A stretch of 64,000 bases of DNA from Oceanococcus sp041619555 (GCA_041619555.1 JBFKDQ010000010.1:23148-87147); one strand, 5' to 3'. Shown: positions 9,443 to 19,049, counted from the first letter of the stretch. The notes: a model not told the origin generated them from the letters alone. Numbers and translations are program-made.

Positions 9443-10837
9443 ATGCGCCGCGCCTTTGCCCTTGCCGCAACTGCTTTTACAACACCTAGCCTCGCCGCCG
9501 GTGGCGCGCTGGACTTAAGTACCTCAGCGGTCGGGGCGATCGCCATCGTGATCTTTGTCCTGGCCTATGTGCTGGTCATGCTCGAAGATGTCGTTCACCT
9601 GCGCAAATCGAAACCGGTGGTCCTGGCGGCTGGTCTGATCTGGGCCCTGATCGCCTTTGCCTACCGCGATGTCGATCCCGCCGCGGTGGAACACGCGCTG
9701 CGGCACAATGTGCTGGAGTTCGCCGAACTGTTCCTGTTTCTCCTGGTGGCGATGACCTACATCAATGCCCTGCAGGAACGGAATGTTTTCGACAACTTGC
9801 GCAGCCGCCTCAGCCGCATGGGCCTCAGCTACCGGCAGATGTTCTGGCTGGCCGGCGTGCTGTCCTTTTTCCTTTCCGGTGTCGCCGACAATCTGACCAC
9901 CGCGCTGGTCATGTGCGCCATCGTGCTGGCCGTCGGCAAAGGCAATCGCAGCTTCATCGCCCCGAGCTGCGTCAATATCGTAGTCGCCGCCAATGCCGGC
10001 GGCGCCTTTTCGCCCTTCGGCGACATCACCACACTGATGGTCTGGCAGGCCGGCAAGGTCGAATTCTTCGAATTCTTTGTCCTGTTCATCCCCTCCGTCA
10101 TCAACGCCATCGTGCCCGCCTTGTGCATGCACCCCTTCCTGCCCAAAGGGCAGCTTGCGGTGGACGATTATCAGGTGCCATTGAAGAAAGGCGCGAAAAG
10201 AATCATCTTTTTCTTCCTGCTGACCATTGTCACCGCGGTCGGCTTTCACAGCGTGCTGCACCTGCCGCCGGCCGCCGGCATGATGACCGGACTGGCCTAC
10301 CTGCAGATGCTCGGCTACTACCTACGCCGCCGTGAACAGCAGCAGCTCGCCAACGACAGCGATGACATCGGCGACGTGGTGCCGTTCGACGTGTTTCGCA
10401 AGGTGGCCCAGGCGGAATGGGACACCCTGCTGTTCTTCTACGGGATCATCCTGTCGGTCGGTGGACTGGGCTTCATCGGCTACCTGGAGATCACCTCCAA
10501 TTTCCTCTATGGCGAGCTCGGCGCGTCGACGGCCAATATCCTGGTCGGCCTGATGTCGGCCGTGGTGGACAACATCCCGGTCATGTTCGCGGTGCTGAGC
10601 ATGGATCCGGCCATGTCCCATGGCCAGTGGCTGCTCGTTACCCTGACTGCTGGCGTGGGCGGCAGCCTGCTCGCGGTGGGCTCAGCGGCCGGCGTGGCCC
10701 TGCTGGGCCAGGCCCGCGGCTACTACAGCTTCTTCAGCCACCTGCGCTGGACACCGGCCATTGCACTGGGCCTTGCCGCCAGCATCGCCAGCCATTTCTG
10801 GATCAATCAGGCCAGCTTCGCCGTGTTCAATCACTGA
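9443..10837 (+). CDS. nhaD: Na+/H+ antiporter NhaD
   Basis: 464 residues from the second of two in-frame ATGs (9437, 9443). I prefer 9443 because the GCAGGA site at 9431-9436 is then 6 bases away. About 12-13 membrane segments follow a short leader (ATAFTTPSLAAGG). The ion-transporter signature is clear: SGVADNLTTALVMCAIVLAVG, NIVVAANAGGAFSPFGDITT, and VGLMSAVVDNIPVMFAVL, with the Asp-Asn pairs and GDITT block expected in NhaD. The protein exports Na+ or Li+ in exchange for protons across the inner membrane, so it supports salt and alkali tolerance. It appears monocistronic and ends at a shared bidirectional terminator. Confidence 0.93.
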   Translation: MRRAFALAATAFTTPSLAAGGALDLSTSAVGAIAIVIFVLAYVLVMLEDVVHLRKSKPVVLAAGLIWALIAFAYRDVDPAAVEHALRHNVLEFAELFLFLLVAMTYINALQERNVFDNLRSRLSRMGLSYRQMFWLAGVLSFFLSGVADNLTTALVMCAIVLAVGKGNRSFIAPSCVNIVVAANAGGAFSPFGDITTLMVWQAGKVEFFEFFVLFIPSVINAIVPALCMHPFLPKGQLAVDDYQVPLKKGAKRIIFFFLLTIVTAVGFHSVLHLPPAAGMMTGLAYLQMLGYYLRRREQQQLANDSDDIGDVVPFDVFRKVAQAEWDTLLFFYGIILSVGGLGFIGYLEITSNFLYGELGASTANILVGLMSAVVDNIPVMFAVLSMDPAMSHGQWLLVTLTAGVGGSLLAVGSAAGVALLGQARGYYSFFSHLRWTPAIALGLAASIASHFWINQASFAVFNH

Positions 10838-11060
10838 ACATGAGGCCCCAGCGATCAGCCGGCGGCAGCAACGCTGCCGGATGATCCGATCGCACGCCCA
10901 GCACATGGTCCATGCGCTGACCACACCGCATACCGCATACAAGCTGGACCAGTCCGGCCGCTGATCACGCGCACCCCGCGACCTGGCTCGAGCCGGACAG
11001 CCGCCCCGCCGACCTTCGTGCTTGAGCGGACAAACCGGCAGTACAGCGATCGCTGACCAC

Positions 11061-11089
11061 AAAAAACCCCGGACCAGCCGGGGTTTTTC
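11061..11089. terminator. Bidirectional terminator between nhaD and the OmpA gene
   Basis: AAAAAA followed by CCCCGG, a 5-base loop, CCGGGG and TTTTT. The stem is at 11067-11072 and 11078-11083, with A and T runs on both sides, so it can stop transcription from nhaD (plus) and from the OmpA-family gene (minus), whose stop is only about 20 bases away. Confidence 0.88.
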
Positions 11090-11108
11090 TATGCTTGCCT
11101 GTCGTGCC

Positions 11109-12566
11109 TCAATCCAGCAGATGAATCTCGACGCGCCGATTCTGTTCACGCCCTTCTTCGGTCACATTCTCCGCAATCGGACGGGTCTCGCCATAACCTT
11201 TGGACACGATGCTGTCGGCGGCGACGCCTTCGCTGACCAGGAACTTGCGCACGGCCGCGGCGCGCCGTTCCGAAAGCTTCTGGTTGTAGGCCTCCGAACC
11301 CTTGGAATCGGTGTGTCCCGCCACTTCGATGCGCAGCCCCGGCTGGTCGTTCAACGATTTCGCCACCCGCCGCAGCAATTGCCGAGAATCCGGCAACAGA
11401 TCGGCCCGATCGAACTCGAAATGCACATTGTGCAGGGTGATCACCTGATTGCGAACCGGACAACCCATCTTGTCCACTTCCAGGCCCGGGAAGGTGTTCG
11501 GACACTGATCCAGGGCATTGGCGACGCCATCGCCGTCATTGTCCCGTGAGCAACCGCGTTCGTTGACCGGCACGCCGTAAGGCGTATTGGGGCAGTCATC
11601 GCGGAAATCCGGCACCCCATCCTGGTCGGTGTCGTAAGGACAGCCATTCACATCGACTTCGGCACCGAAGGGCGTATTCGGGCACAGATCCTTGCTATTG
11701 ATCACGCCATCCTGATCGGAATCCAGCGGGCAGCCATCGGCGTCAACCGGCACGCCCAGCGGGGTATCCGGACAACGGTCCACCGGATCGATCACACCGT
11801 CGCGATCCGAATCCAGCGGGCAGCCATCGGCATCAACCGGCACGCCAATCGGCGTGTTCGGGCATTTGTCCCGATGATCCGGCACGCCATCCCCATCGGA
11901 GTCCAGCGAACAACCCAGTTCATTGACCTCCGCACCGAAGGGCGTATTGGGGCACTGATCCAGCGCATCCGCTACCCCGTCACCGTCGCTGTCCGGTGGT
12001 GGTGGTGGCCACTGCCCGAAGCTGTAACGCAGACCGGCGGTCAGGGTCCAGGTGTAATATTGGTCATCGCGGATTGGCCCCTGAGCATCCATCGCGTCTA
12101 TCGCGTAGCGTCCCTGGCCAACGAAATCAAATTTGCCATCCAGCTGCTTGCTGAACGCCAGACCAGTGAAATAGCCGAAGCCATTCTGCGCGACGCTCAG
12201 CCAGTTGATGTGATGGACGAAGGCCCCGCCGATCAGGCTGAGATCCAGGCCCGTATTCTCGAACTTCATCAGGTCGAAATTGGCCTTGACCCCGCCGATC
12301 GCGCGCGAGAACTCGGCGGACATGCCGGAATTGGCCACGTTCGCCACATCCACAACGAGATAGCCGACCTCAGCCTCCAGCGTCAGACGCGGATACAGAC
12401 GACGCCCCACGGTGCCGAAAACCGCAAAGCCCGCATCCGTATTCGAACGATCGGTAAATGCGCCCCCTGCCATCGTCGTGACGAACCAGCGATCGTCAAA
12501 ATCCGCGGCCTGACTGCTGAAGGCGCAAAGCGCCCCCGCCAACACGCCCCATCCCAATCCTCGCAT
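11109..12566 (-). CDS. OmpA-family protein with six TSP3-type repeats
   Basis: About 485 residues. A signal peptide (MRGLGWGVLAGALCAFSSQA) leads into an eight-strand beta-barrel-like N-terminal half (ending LRYSFGQW), then six repeats of about 36 residues with the thrombospondin type-3 pattern DSDGDGVxDxxDxCPNTPxG, then a C-terminal OmpA peptidoglycan-binding domain (FEFDRADLLPDS, GHTDSKGSEAYNQKLSERRA, GETRP, NRRVEIHLLD). It should anchor the outer membrane to the cell wall, with the repeats likely binding calcium. An in-frame ATG at 12575 sits directly against its ribosome site; 12566 has better spacing. A shared terminator lies downstream. Confidence 0.9.
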   Translation of the reverse strand: MRGLGWGVLAGALCAFSSQAADFDDRWFVTTMAGGAFTDRSNTDAGFAVFGTVGRRLYPRLTLEAEVGYLVVDVANVANSGMSAEFSRAIGGVKANFDLMKFENTGLDLSLIGGAFVHHINWLSVAQNGFGYFTGLAFSKQLDGKFDFVGQGRYAIDAMDAQGPIRDDQYYTWTLTAGLRYSFGQWPPPPPDSDGDGVADALDQCPNTPFGAEVNELGCSLDSDGDGVPDHRDKCPNTPIGVPVDADGCPLDSDRDGVIDPVDRCPDTPLGVPVDADGCPLDSDQDGVINSKDLCPNTPFGAEVDVNGCPYDTDQDGVPDFRDDCPNTPYGVPVNERGCSRDNDGDGVANALDQCPNTFPGLEVDKMGCPVRNQVITLHNVHFEFDRADLLPDSRQLLRRVAKSLNDQPGLRIEVAGHTDSKGSEAYNQKLSERRAAAVRKFLVSEGVAADSIVSKGYGETRPIAENVTEEGREQNRRVEIHLLD

Positions 12567-12676
12567 ATCCCTCATCCCTTTCTATTGGGGCAAAATTCCC
12601 CAGCCCTGCTTGATCGATGTCGCCTGGATGAAGCAGTCATCCGACGACCGTGTTCATGTTCGAATCCAAGCGCCTG

Positions 12677-14518
12677 TTATGGCGACGCTGTGTAAACGCT
12701 TGCACATGCCGGTACGCTCGGCGCGGTGGTCGGCTGGAAAGCGCCTTCACAGAAGGCCTGAAAATCACTCGACACCAGCACCGGCGTAATCGCCTCGAAA
12801 TCCTGCAGACGGGTCTGCACACAGGCCATCCCGGCGGCGACGCTTTCATCCGGATTGCCGCTGACCCGTCCTTTCGGTGGGGTGTTGGTGACGAAGGCCG
12901 GCGAGGCCGTGGGATCGGTACTCAGCGACGGGAATTCCTCACAGGCATCAAAGAATTCTCCGATGATGGGCAGCTGACTCAAAACCGAACCCGGCCTAGC
13001 TTGCCAGTCCGACACATCGGTCACGATCACGCTGCAATTCAGCGGGTCACCATTGGAATCGACCGTATCGACAATGGCATGTCCAGTCAGCTGTACGGCG
13101 GCGCCAAGGCTGACTTCATCCCCCACGCAGGCCAGATCAGGCGTCACTTCCAGGGCCTTGACCACCGGCGTCAGGATCTGGATCACGGCCTCTCCGGCCA
13201 CCCCCTGATGCATGGCGGTAATGGTCACCGGCCCCTCCGCGGCATCCGGCTGGAGCACGAAGGCCGGATTGAACTGGGTGATCGGCGTCAGCACCTCGGG
13301 CTCGGAGGATGCCCAAAGGGTATCCGGGGTTTCGCTGACATCCACCGGATCCAGCTCTTCCAGCGTGTCGGGATCCTGGAACACCGCCATCGCGCTGAAC
13401 AGCACGACGGGTTCCAGGCCGGCGAATGCGACTATGGGGCCGCCGACTTCAACGCGCAGCAACTGGGCATTGATGACGGAAATCTGCACCGGCTGGATTT
13501 CAAGCCCTTCAAAGGTGGCGGAGATTTCCGTGACACCCGGGGCAATCGCACGGACCAGCCCATCGGCATCAATGGTAGCCACTTCAGGGCGACTGGATAT
13601 CCAGGTCGCCGAGCGCGTCAGATCCTGGGTCACGGTGCCGGCCGGACCATTCGGATTGCAATTCTCGAATTCGGCCAGCAGACGCAGGATCTTGGCCCCG
13701 CCGATCGGCAGCGGCGCGATCGTCGCGGGGTCGATGGCCACGCTTGCGTTCTCCGCGGCGCAGACTCGCATCGTCGCCGGAATTTCCGATTTCAGGGGTG
13801 TGGCTTCATCGGTATAGACGCAGTCCACATCGGCAACACCCAATGCTTCTGCTTTGCCCAGCCCCTTCTTGTCGGTGTTGTTGACGGTGTAGACGCCTTC
13901 ATCGCTGCTCTGCCATTCGGCCAGCTGGGTCACGTTACAAGTGCTGGATGTTAGCCCCGAGCAGGCGGCTTCGCCGGAATACTGCGCGAAACATTCGAAT
14001 TGCTGTGCGCTGCCTTTGAGAACGATCTTCTCACCCTGCGGGTTGATCTCGACCTTCTCCAGCACCGGCTCGGTCACCTGCAGCACCGAGCTGCCCTCAA
14101 TGCCGTCGCGCAGGGCGAAAAATTTCAGAGGCTCAGAACGCTGCCGGCCGGTGTACACCCCATTGGGGCCGATTTCGACCGCGGCGCGACCGGCGGTTTC
14201 GACGGTCCAGCGCACGCGATTGCTGATGTCCACCCATTTCGGCGGGATGTCGATGCCATCATCGGGCGAGAACAGACCTTCATAGCGTCCCAGGGCACAG
14301 AACTGCTGGCTCTTGTTCAAACGGAGAATGGACGGGCTGCTGAGCCTGCGGGCCACACAGGCGCTGGCCAGTGGCGGACAGGCATTTTCCACCCTTTCGC
14401 AAACCTTGATGTCGGTCAGCGCGGGAACAAATGTCGGGCTCTTGATTTCCTTGCAGGCCACCAGTCCGCCGGTCACCAGCATCAGCATTCCCACAAAAGG
14501 CAATTTACGCATTTTCAT
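12677..14518 (-). CDS. Ig-like (BIG2-type) surface lipoprotein
   Basis: 613 residues. The N-terminus MKMRKLPFVGMLMLVTGGLVAC is a lipoprotein signal with lipobox LVAC. The mature part is built of beta-rich bacterial Ig-like units; the one around residues 250-350 has the BIG2 pattern (ATWISSRPEVATIDADGL, then APGVTEISATFEG). Many paired cysteines suggest disulfides. It is probably an envelope-anchored structural or adhesive protein. The gene sits about 110 bases upstream of, and parallel to, the OmpA-family gene, so the two may be co-expressed envelope components. No enzymatic motif is visible and the ligand is unknown. Confidence 0.75.
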   Translation of the reverse strand: MKMRKLPFVGMLMLVTGGLVACKEIKSPTFVPALTDIKVCERVENACPPLASACVARRLSSPSILRLNKSQQFCALGRYEGLFSPDDGIDIPPKWVDISNRVRWTVETAGRAAVEIGPNGVYTGRQRSEPLKFFALRDGIEGSSVLQVTEPVLEKVEINPQGEKIVLKGSAQQFECFAQYSGEAACSGLTSSTCNVTQLAEWQSSDEGVYTVNNTDKKGLGKAEALGVADVDCVYTDEATPLKSEIPATMRVCAAENASVAIDPATIAPLPIGGAKILRLLAEFENCNPNGPAGTVTQDLTRSATWISSRPEVATIDADGLVRAIAPGVTEISATFEGLEIQPVQISVINAQLLRVEVGGPIVAFAGLEPVVLFSAMAVFQDPDTLEELDPVDVSETPDTLWASSEPEVLTPITQFNPAFVLQPDAAEGPVTITAMHQGVAGEAVIQILTPVVKALEVTPDLACVGDEVSLGAAVQLTGHAIVDTVDSNGDPLNCSVIVTDVSDWQARPGSVLSQLPIIGEFFDACEEFPSLSTDPTASPAFVTNTPPKGRVSGNPDESVAAGMACVQTRLQDFEAITPVLVSSDFQAFCEGAFQPTTAPSVPACASVYTASP

Positions 14519-14720
14519 TCAGCACCGTGTGTCGCTCTATCCGAGGCAGGTTCAGCAATACACGCATTATGCCCACAAACCGCTCCATTAAAAAACCTAT
14601 CTCTCCGATAAACCGGGACTTAGAATCGGCTTTTCATCGCTTTCGTGAGGCTGATTCAGGCACCGGACGAAACTGTGCCATGCTTGGACCGGATTGGTTC
14701 GTTTCCTAGAGCTTGCGTGC

Positions 14721-15989
14721 ATGATGGAAGAAAGGCTGGTTGCCAGAATTCGCTGCGGCGAACATCTGCTGCTGCAGCGGCAGCCGCTTGAGGCGACGCT
14801 GGACCCAGGTCACTGGTCCCTGCCAGGTGCCCCGTTGGGTCATGCCACGAGCAAGCCGCACCCGGCGCTGTGCGCGGTGCCGATCCCCCTGGCCAGCAGC
14901 TTGAACCAGCTGCTGCAGACCCTGGATTTGCCGCTGCGCGACCTGCGCTCGGTCACCCCGCACGGCGTCAGCCAGAGCCCAGCCTGGCACCCCAGACCGG
15001 TTCGCGCCCACCTGCTGAGCTGTGAGATCGATGGCCAGATCACGCCCGCGGCCAGCCATGGGAATGCGTTGCGCTGGTGGCACCGGTCGGACTGGCAAGC
15101 GAGGTTTGCCAGCGGCGAGTTGCTGCTGAATCCGCACAGCCAGATCCTGCTGCATTCGGATATGCAAGCGGACTGGGCGACAATCAAAAAGGAAGAGCCG
15201 TTGCCCGAACTGCAGATCCTGCCGGTGCGCTCCCATACCCTGCCGCCCGCCGCCCACACCAATGCGTTCTTGATCGGCGCCAGGGACAGCCTGCTGGTGG
15301 ACCCCTCACCCTGCGACGAAGCCGCTTACCAGGGCCTGCTTGATCTGGTCCGCGATGCCGGACTGCGCGCCGTATTGCTGACCCACCACCACCCCGATCA
15401 TCATCAGCAGTCCACCCGCCTGGCCCGTGAGCTCGAATTACCCATCCTGTGCAGCGCGGACAGCCGCGCACGCATCCCCGCCCGCTTCGGCGCTGACTAC
15501 TGGCACGGGATCGATGTGCACACGGTCAGCGACGGCGACACGGTTGGCCGCTGGCTGGATCAGCCGGTCGAGGCCCACGCTGTCCCAGGGCACGATGAAG
15601 GTCAGCTGGCCCTGAGCCCGGCCAACCGCCGCTGGATGATTGTGGGCGATCTGATTCAGGGCATCGGCACGGTGGTCATCGGCCAGCCTGAAGGTCATAT
15701 GGGACGCTATTTCCGCTCCCTGCAGTGGGTGATCAACCAGGCCCCCGGAGTCATCCTGCCCTCACACGGTCAGGCCATGGCGGGCACCCATCGCATCGCC
15801 GAGACCTTGAGGCATCGGCGCCAGCGCGAGGAGCAAGTCCTGCGCCTGGCGCGGGCGGGACATGACCTGGAATCGATGCTGGCGCAGATCTATGCACAGG
15901 TCGACCGTCGGCTCTGGGGTCTGGCGCGCATGAACATCCAGGCCCATCTGGACAAGCTGCTGGACGAAGGCCGTCTGCCACCGAACTGA
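14721..15989 (+). CDS. MBL-fold metallo-hydrolase (LACTB2-like)
   Basis: About 422 residues from the ATG at 14721 (TAGAG 9 bases upstream); a TTG at 14694 would extend it by nine residues. The first 170 residues look like a divergent N-terminal domain. The metallo-beta-lactamase core starts near residue 180, with the metal motif THHHPDHH, then AVPGHDEGQLAL, GDLIQGIGTVVI and LPSHGQAM as the further metal ligands. The C-terminal helices (HRRQREEQVLRLA, ending in a winged-helix-like tail) match the LACTB2/glyoxalase-II-like branch. The substrate is unknown; RNA, thioesters and acyl compounds are all possible. It converges with the quinone oxidoreductase gene. Confidence 0.82.
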   Translation: MMEERLVARIRCGEHLLLQRQPLEATLDPGHWSLPGAPLGHATSKPHPALCAVPIPLASSLNQLLQTLDLPLRDLRSVTPHGVSQSPAWHPRPVRAHLLSCEIDGQITPAASHGNALRWWHRSDWQARFASGELLLNPHSQILLHSDMQADWATIKKEEPLPELQILPVRSHTLPPAAHTNAFLIGARDSLLVDPSPCDEAAYQGLLDLVRDAGLRAVLLTHHHPDHHQQSTRLARELELPILCSADSRARIPARFGADYWHGIDVHTVSDGDTVGRWLDQPVEAHAVPGHDEGQLALSPANRRWMIVGDLIQGIGTVVIGQPEGHMGRYFRSLQWVINQAPGVILPSHGQAMAGTHRIAETLRHRRQREEQVLRLARAGHDLESMLAQIYAQVDRRLWGLARMNIQAHLDKLLDEGRLPPN

Positions 15990-16007
15990 GACGGCCAGCG
16001 CGCGAAC

Positions 16008-17030
16008 TCAGCCCTCCGGCAGCAGGATCAGCTTGCCGAAGTTTTCCCGGCTTTCAATCATCGCGTGGGCTTCTGCCACTTCGGAGAAGCGGAACAGGCG
16101 ATCGACATGGGGGCCAGCCCAGCCGCTCGCGACACCCGCCAGAATGGAGTCCATCCAGAGCCTGAACAGTCGTGCTTCCTGATACATGGCATGGATGTTC
16201 ACGCCAAACACCCCCTGATTGCCCGGGATCAGCCGGGCTGGATGAAACCAGGGTGCACCTAGAAAGAGCCGGAGCAGTTTCAGCTTGCCCCAGGCCCCGG
16301 CGCCGGAAGCGCCGGAGATGCCATACATGCCCATGCGACCACCGGGTGCGAGCAGGCTCTGGGTTTGCCGCCAGTGCGGACCACCGATCGGATCAATGGC
16401 CAGATCCACGCCGCGGCCCTCGGTGAGCTCCAGCACCTCGGCCTGCCAGCCGGCCTGGGTGTAATCCAGCACATGTTCCGCCCCGCGGGCGCCCAGCCGC
16501 TGATGCTTGGCACTGCTGGCGGTTGCGATCACCCGCGCGCCGATTGCCCGCGCGATATCCAGCGCCGCCAGCCCCACCCCACCACCGGCGTTATGGATCA
16601 GCACGCATTCATAGGCCTGCAGCCCGCCCATGGCACAGAGCAACGCCCAGGCAGTCAGATAATTCAATGGCAGTGCCGCCGCCTGCTCCCAACTCAGACC
16701 CGCAGGCAGTGACCAGACGTAGTCGACCCGGCAGCAGACCTTCTGCGCATAGGCGCCAAAATCGGTCAATGCCATGACCCGGCGTCCGAGCCAGGCCGGA
16801 TCGACCCCGCTGCCGATCGCTTCGATGACGCCGGCGGCTTCGTAACCCAGCGTGCAGGGCAAGGGCGGGCAGTCCGGATAGATGCCTTGCCGGGCAAGGA
16901 TATCGGCGAAATTGATGCCCGCGGCTTGCACCGCAATGCGCACCTCACCGGGCCCCGGCTCCGGTTCGACCAGTTCACGCAGCTCAAAAACAGAGCTCGG
17001 TCCATGTCGCTCCAGTCTGATCACTTGCAT
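16008..17030 (-). CDS. Zinc-type alcohol dehydrogenase / quinone oxidoreductase family
   Basis: 340 residues from the ATG at 17030, which has a GGAGGG site 9 bases upstream; an open extension to 17105 lacks such a site. The GroES-like N-terminal domain contains AAGINFADILARQGIYP, and the Rossmann domain has HNAGGGVGLAALDIARAIGA for NADPH. No structural zinc cysteine cluster is seen, which places it with quinone oxidoreductases such as QOR/VAT-1 rather than alcohol dehydrogenases. It likely reduces quinones or unsaturated carbonyls in the cytosol. It is divergent from the porin gene. Confidence 0.85.
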   Translation of the reverse strand: MQVIRLERHGPSSVFELRELVEPEPGPGEVRIAVQAAGINFADILARQGIYPDCPPLPCTLGYEAAGVIEAIGSGVDPAWLGRRVMALTDFGAYAQKVCCRVDYVWSLPAGLSWEQAAALPLNYLTAWALLCAMGGLQAYECVLIHNAGGGVGLAALDIARAIGARVIATASSAKHQRLGARGAEHVLDYTQAGWQAEVLELTEGRGVDLAIDPIGGPHWRQTQSLLAPGGRMGMYGISGASGAGAWGKLKLLRLFLGAPWFHPARLIPGNQGVFGVNIHAMYQEARLFRLWMDSILAGVASGWAGPHVDRLFRFSEVAEAHAMIESRENFGKLILLPEG

Positions 17031-17117
17031 GATGCGGCGCCCTCCCGGCACGTTCCTGCGCGAAAAATATTGCCTGCGCTTGCGCCCAAGCGTTCCCATT
17101 CTCAATCAGTCAGACTA

Positions 17118-17142
17118 CAATTGCATGTTCACATTGCAATAA
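17118..17142. promoter_or_regulatory. Inverted repeat and AT-rich promoter patch before the porin
   Basis: An imperfect inverted repeat with ATTGCA and TGCAAT arms overlaps an AATAAT hexamer, about 75 bases upstream of the porin start and about 90 from the divergent oxidoreductase. It could be a promoter with an operator. No known regulator consensus is matched. Confidence 0.3.
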
Positions 17143-17213
17143 TGTGCACCGGGCGCGTTGGACGCAGCGCGGCTGTGATGTGGGGAACTCCAATTAAATT
17201 ACCGAGGACATCG

Positions 17214-18227
17214 ATGAAAAATCATCTGACGGGTGCGTTTGTACTGGCCGCGATCGCGGCACCTTTGACCGCACAGGCCGAAGGCAAAATCTATGGCCAA
17301 TTCAACCTGAGCGCGAGCGAAGTGGATGGCGTGTTTTCCGATCTGGCCGGCAACGAGGTCACCCAGGAAGGCCAAAGCGGCGACAACAATGCTTCCCGCC
17401 TGGGCTTCCAGGGCGAGAACGGCCAGTTCTTCTACGCCGTCGAACTGGGTCTGGGCGTCGACAACGGCGTCACCGGCGCCGGCTCCAACGGCCTGGCCAC
17501 CACCCGCCATGCCTTCGTCGGCTTCAACAGCTCGGTCGGCACCTTCACCTTCGGTCGCAGCAACACCGCCTACAAGCTGGCCGCACAGCGTCTGGATCCG
17601 TTCTATGACACCTCCGCGATCAACTACAAGGGCGTGGGTCAGAACGAAGGTGGCGGTTATGGCCTGTCCAACCTGGCCAATGGCTGGACCAACAACTCCA
17701 TCGGCTACATCTCACCGGAAGTGGCTGGCGTGACCATCAATGCCGGCGTCTACCTGCAGGAACTGTCCGACGAAGATCATGATCTGGCCCTCGGCGCGGA
17801 CTATCGTCTGGGCGATCTGTCCCTCGGCCTGCAATACCTGAGCATTGGTGCCGACACCTCGGCTGGCGTGGTTGCCGGCGCGGGCACCGTGGTCGACACC
17901 GCGCTGCAGGGTACCGTCAGCTATGCGATGCAGGGCTGGAGCGTTGGGCTGTCCTATGAAATGGTTGATCTGCGTAGCGGCGACGAGCGCAACTACATGT
18001 TCCTCAGCGGCAGCTTCGACCTGAACGAGAACATCAGCCTGGCCGCCACCTATGGCAGCGTTGATCAGGGTGCTGGCGAAGGCATGGGCTTCACCGTCGG
18101 CGCATTCGTCGATCTGATCGAAGACTTCACCGTCTACGGCCTGTATTCCCAGTCGGACCTCGACAATGCACCGTCGGCGGAAACCTCGGTGTTCAGCCTG
18201 GGCGTGAAGTACGGCTTCGAAATCTAA
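17214..18227 (+). CDS. Gram-negative porin
   Basis: 337 residues with a signal peptide MKNHLTGAFVLAAIAAPLTAQA and a mature start EGKIYGQFNLSASEVDG, the usual opening of trimeric proteobacterial porins. Regular amphipathic strands run through the protein, with SRLGFQGENGQFFYAVELGLG, TTRHAFVGFNSSVGTFTFGR (family motif) and a terminal aromatic-type strand SVFSLGVKYGFEI typical for outer-membrane insertion. It should form a diffusion channel in the outer membrane. GAGGA lies 5 bases before the start, and a strong terminator follows the stop. The substrate preference cannot be read from sequence. Confidence 0.92.
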   Translation: MKNHLTGAFVLAAIAAPLTAQAEGKIYGQFNLSASEVDGVFSDLAGNEVTQEGQSGDNNASRLGFQGENGQFFYAVELGLGVDNGVTGAGSNGLATTRHAFVGFNSSVGTFTFGRSNTAYKLAAQRLDPFYDTSAINYKGVGQNEGGGYGLSNLANGWTNNSIGYISPEVAGVTINAGVYLQELSDEDHDLALGADYRLGDLSLGLQYLSIGADTSAGVVAGAGTVVDTALQGTVSYAMQGWSVGLSYEMVDLRSGDERNYMFLSGSFDLNENISLAATYGSVDQGAGEGMGFTVGAFVDLIEDFTVYGLYSQSDLDNAPSAETSVFSLGVKYGFEI

Positions 18228-18246
18228 AAGCATCGCAGATGACAAA

Positions 18247-18272
18247 ACGGCGCCCAAGGGCGCCGTTTTTTT
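18247..18272 (+). terminator. Intrinsic terminator after the porin
   Basis: Nine-base-pair perfect stem ACGGCGCCC / GGGCGCCGT with a 2-base loop, followed by a run of seven T residues, 20 bases beyond the porin stop. A-rich sequence before the stem means it may also serve the convergent gene ending at 18280. Confidence 0.92.
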
Positions 18273-18279
18273 GCCCGGC

Positions 18280-18861
18280 TTATCGCGCCAGCTGTTTCAG
18301 GCGATTGGCAACCACATCAACCGCGACACCATCGCGCACCGGAATCCGCGTCTTCGATCCGCTTTCCAGTTCACGCGCTAGCAGCGCCTGATCCCGCTCA
18401 CGCATGGCCTGCTGCCCCAGTTCGAAACGGCGCTCGATCGAAGAGCTGCTGATTTCCACCGCATTTTGCCCCCAGTACAGCAGTTTGTGCTCCGTTCCGA
18501 GCACTTCCAAGCCTTCCAGCGCAATCCGGTAGTAGACCTTGCCGCACGCCTTCTTGCGTTGCTGGGCGAAATTCGGCCGGTCGTATTCGACGCATTGCTC
18601 CCGCCTGAAGCTCAGCGCCTCGGCATCAAGATGAACTTCCATCGCATCAATGACATCGCGCCAGTAGGCACGATCCTGCGGCGGCCCCGGCCGATCCCCC
18701 TGCGGCGCCGCCGCTTCGGGACGGCACAATTCCAGCACCTGCTGCGGCGTGAAACCACGATCAAGATAATGATCGATGTCCTCCCGCTCGCAATCCACCG
18801 CCAGGACGGGCATCGCCACACCCATCAGGGCCAGTCCACAGGTCCGATACCACCATTTCAT
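18280..18861 (-). CDS. Secreted hypothetical protein
   Basis: 193 residues. The first 21 residues (MKWWYRTCGLALMGVAMPVLA) form a signal peptide, giving a periplasmic mature protein that starts VDCEREDIDHYLDRGFTPQQV. This short opening, a Cys followed by a helix with GFTPQQVLELC, resembles the N-terminal motif of some proteobacterial periplasmic proteins of unknown role. The remainder has conserved-looking cysteines (REQCVEYD, KKACGKVYY) that could pair. I do not recognise an enzymatic motif. The gene converges on the porin terminator and is divergent from the histidine-rich protein gene. Confidence 0.7.
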   Translation of the reverse strand: MKWWYRTCGLALMGVAMPVLAVDCEREDIDHYLDRGFTPQQVLELCRPEAAAPQGDRPGPPQDRAYWRDVIDAMEVHLDAEALSFRREQCVEYDRPNFAQQRKKACGKVYYRIALEGLEVLGTEHKLLYWGQNAVEISSSSIERRFELGQQAMRERDQALLARELESGSKTRIPVRDGVAVDVVANRLKQLAR

Positions 18862-19049
18862 TGATCAGGCTTCCGCTGTGATTAGGTTGGCGACGCTAAG
18901 CGATTTCGACGCAAAAGAACAGCATGCCAGGCCCTGCCCCGCATCGACACCTCAAGCTGTGGTGTGGCGCCCGCAGCGAATCTGGGTCGACCGGTCAACC
19001 GCCGGCCATCACGGTCGTTGAATCAGCACCTTCCATCGGAGTTCGCGTC

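Noticed and set aside
11460..12000. Regular repeats that could suggest a CRISPR array
   Set aside because: The period of about 108 bases is coding and matches TSP3 repeats of the OmpA-family protein; there are no spacers.
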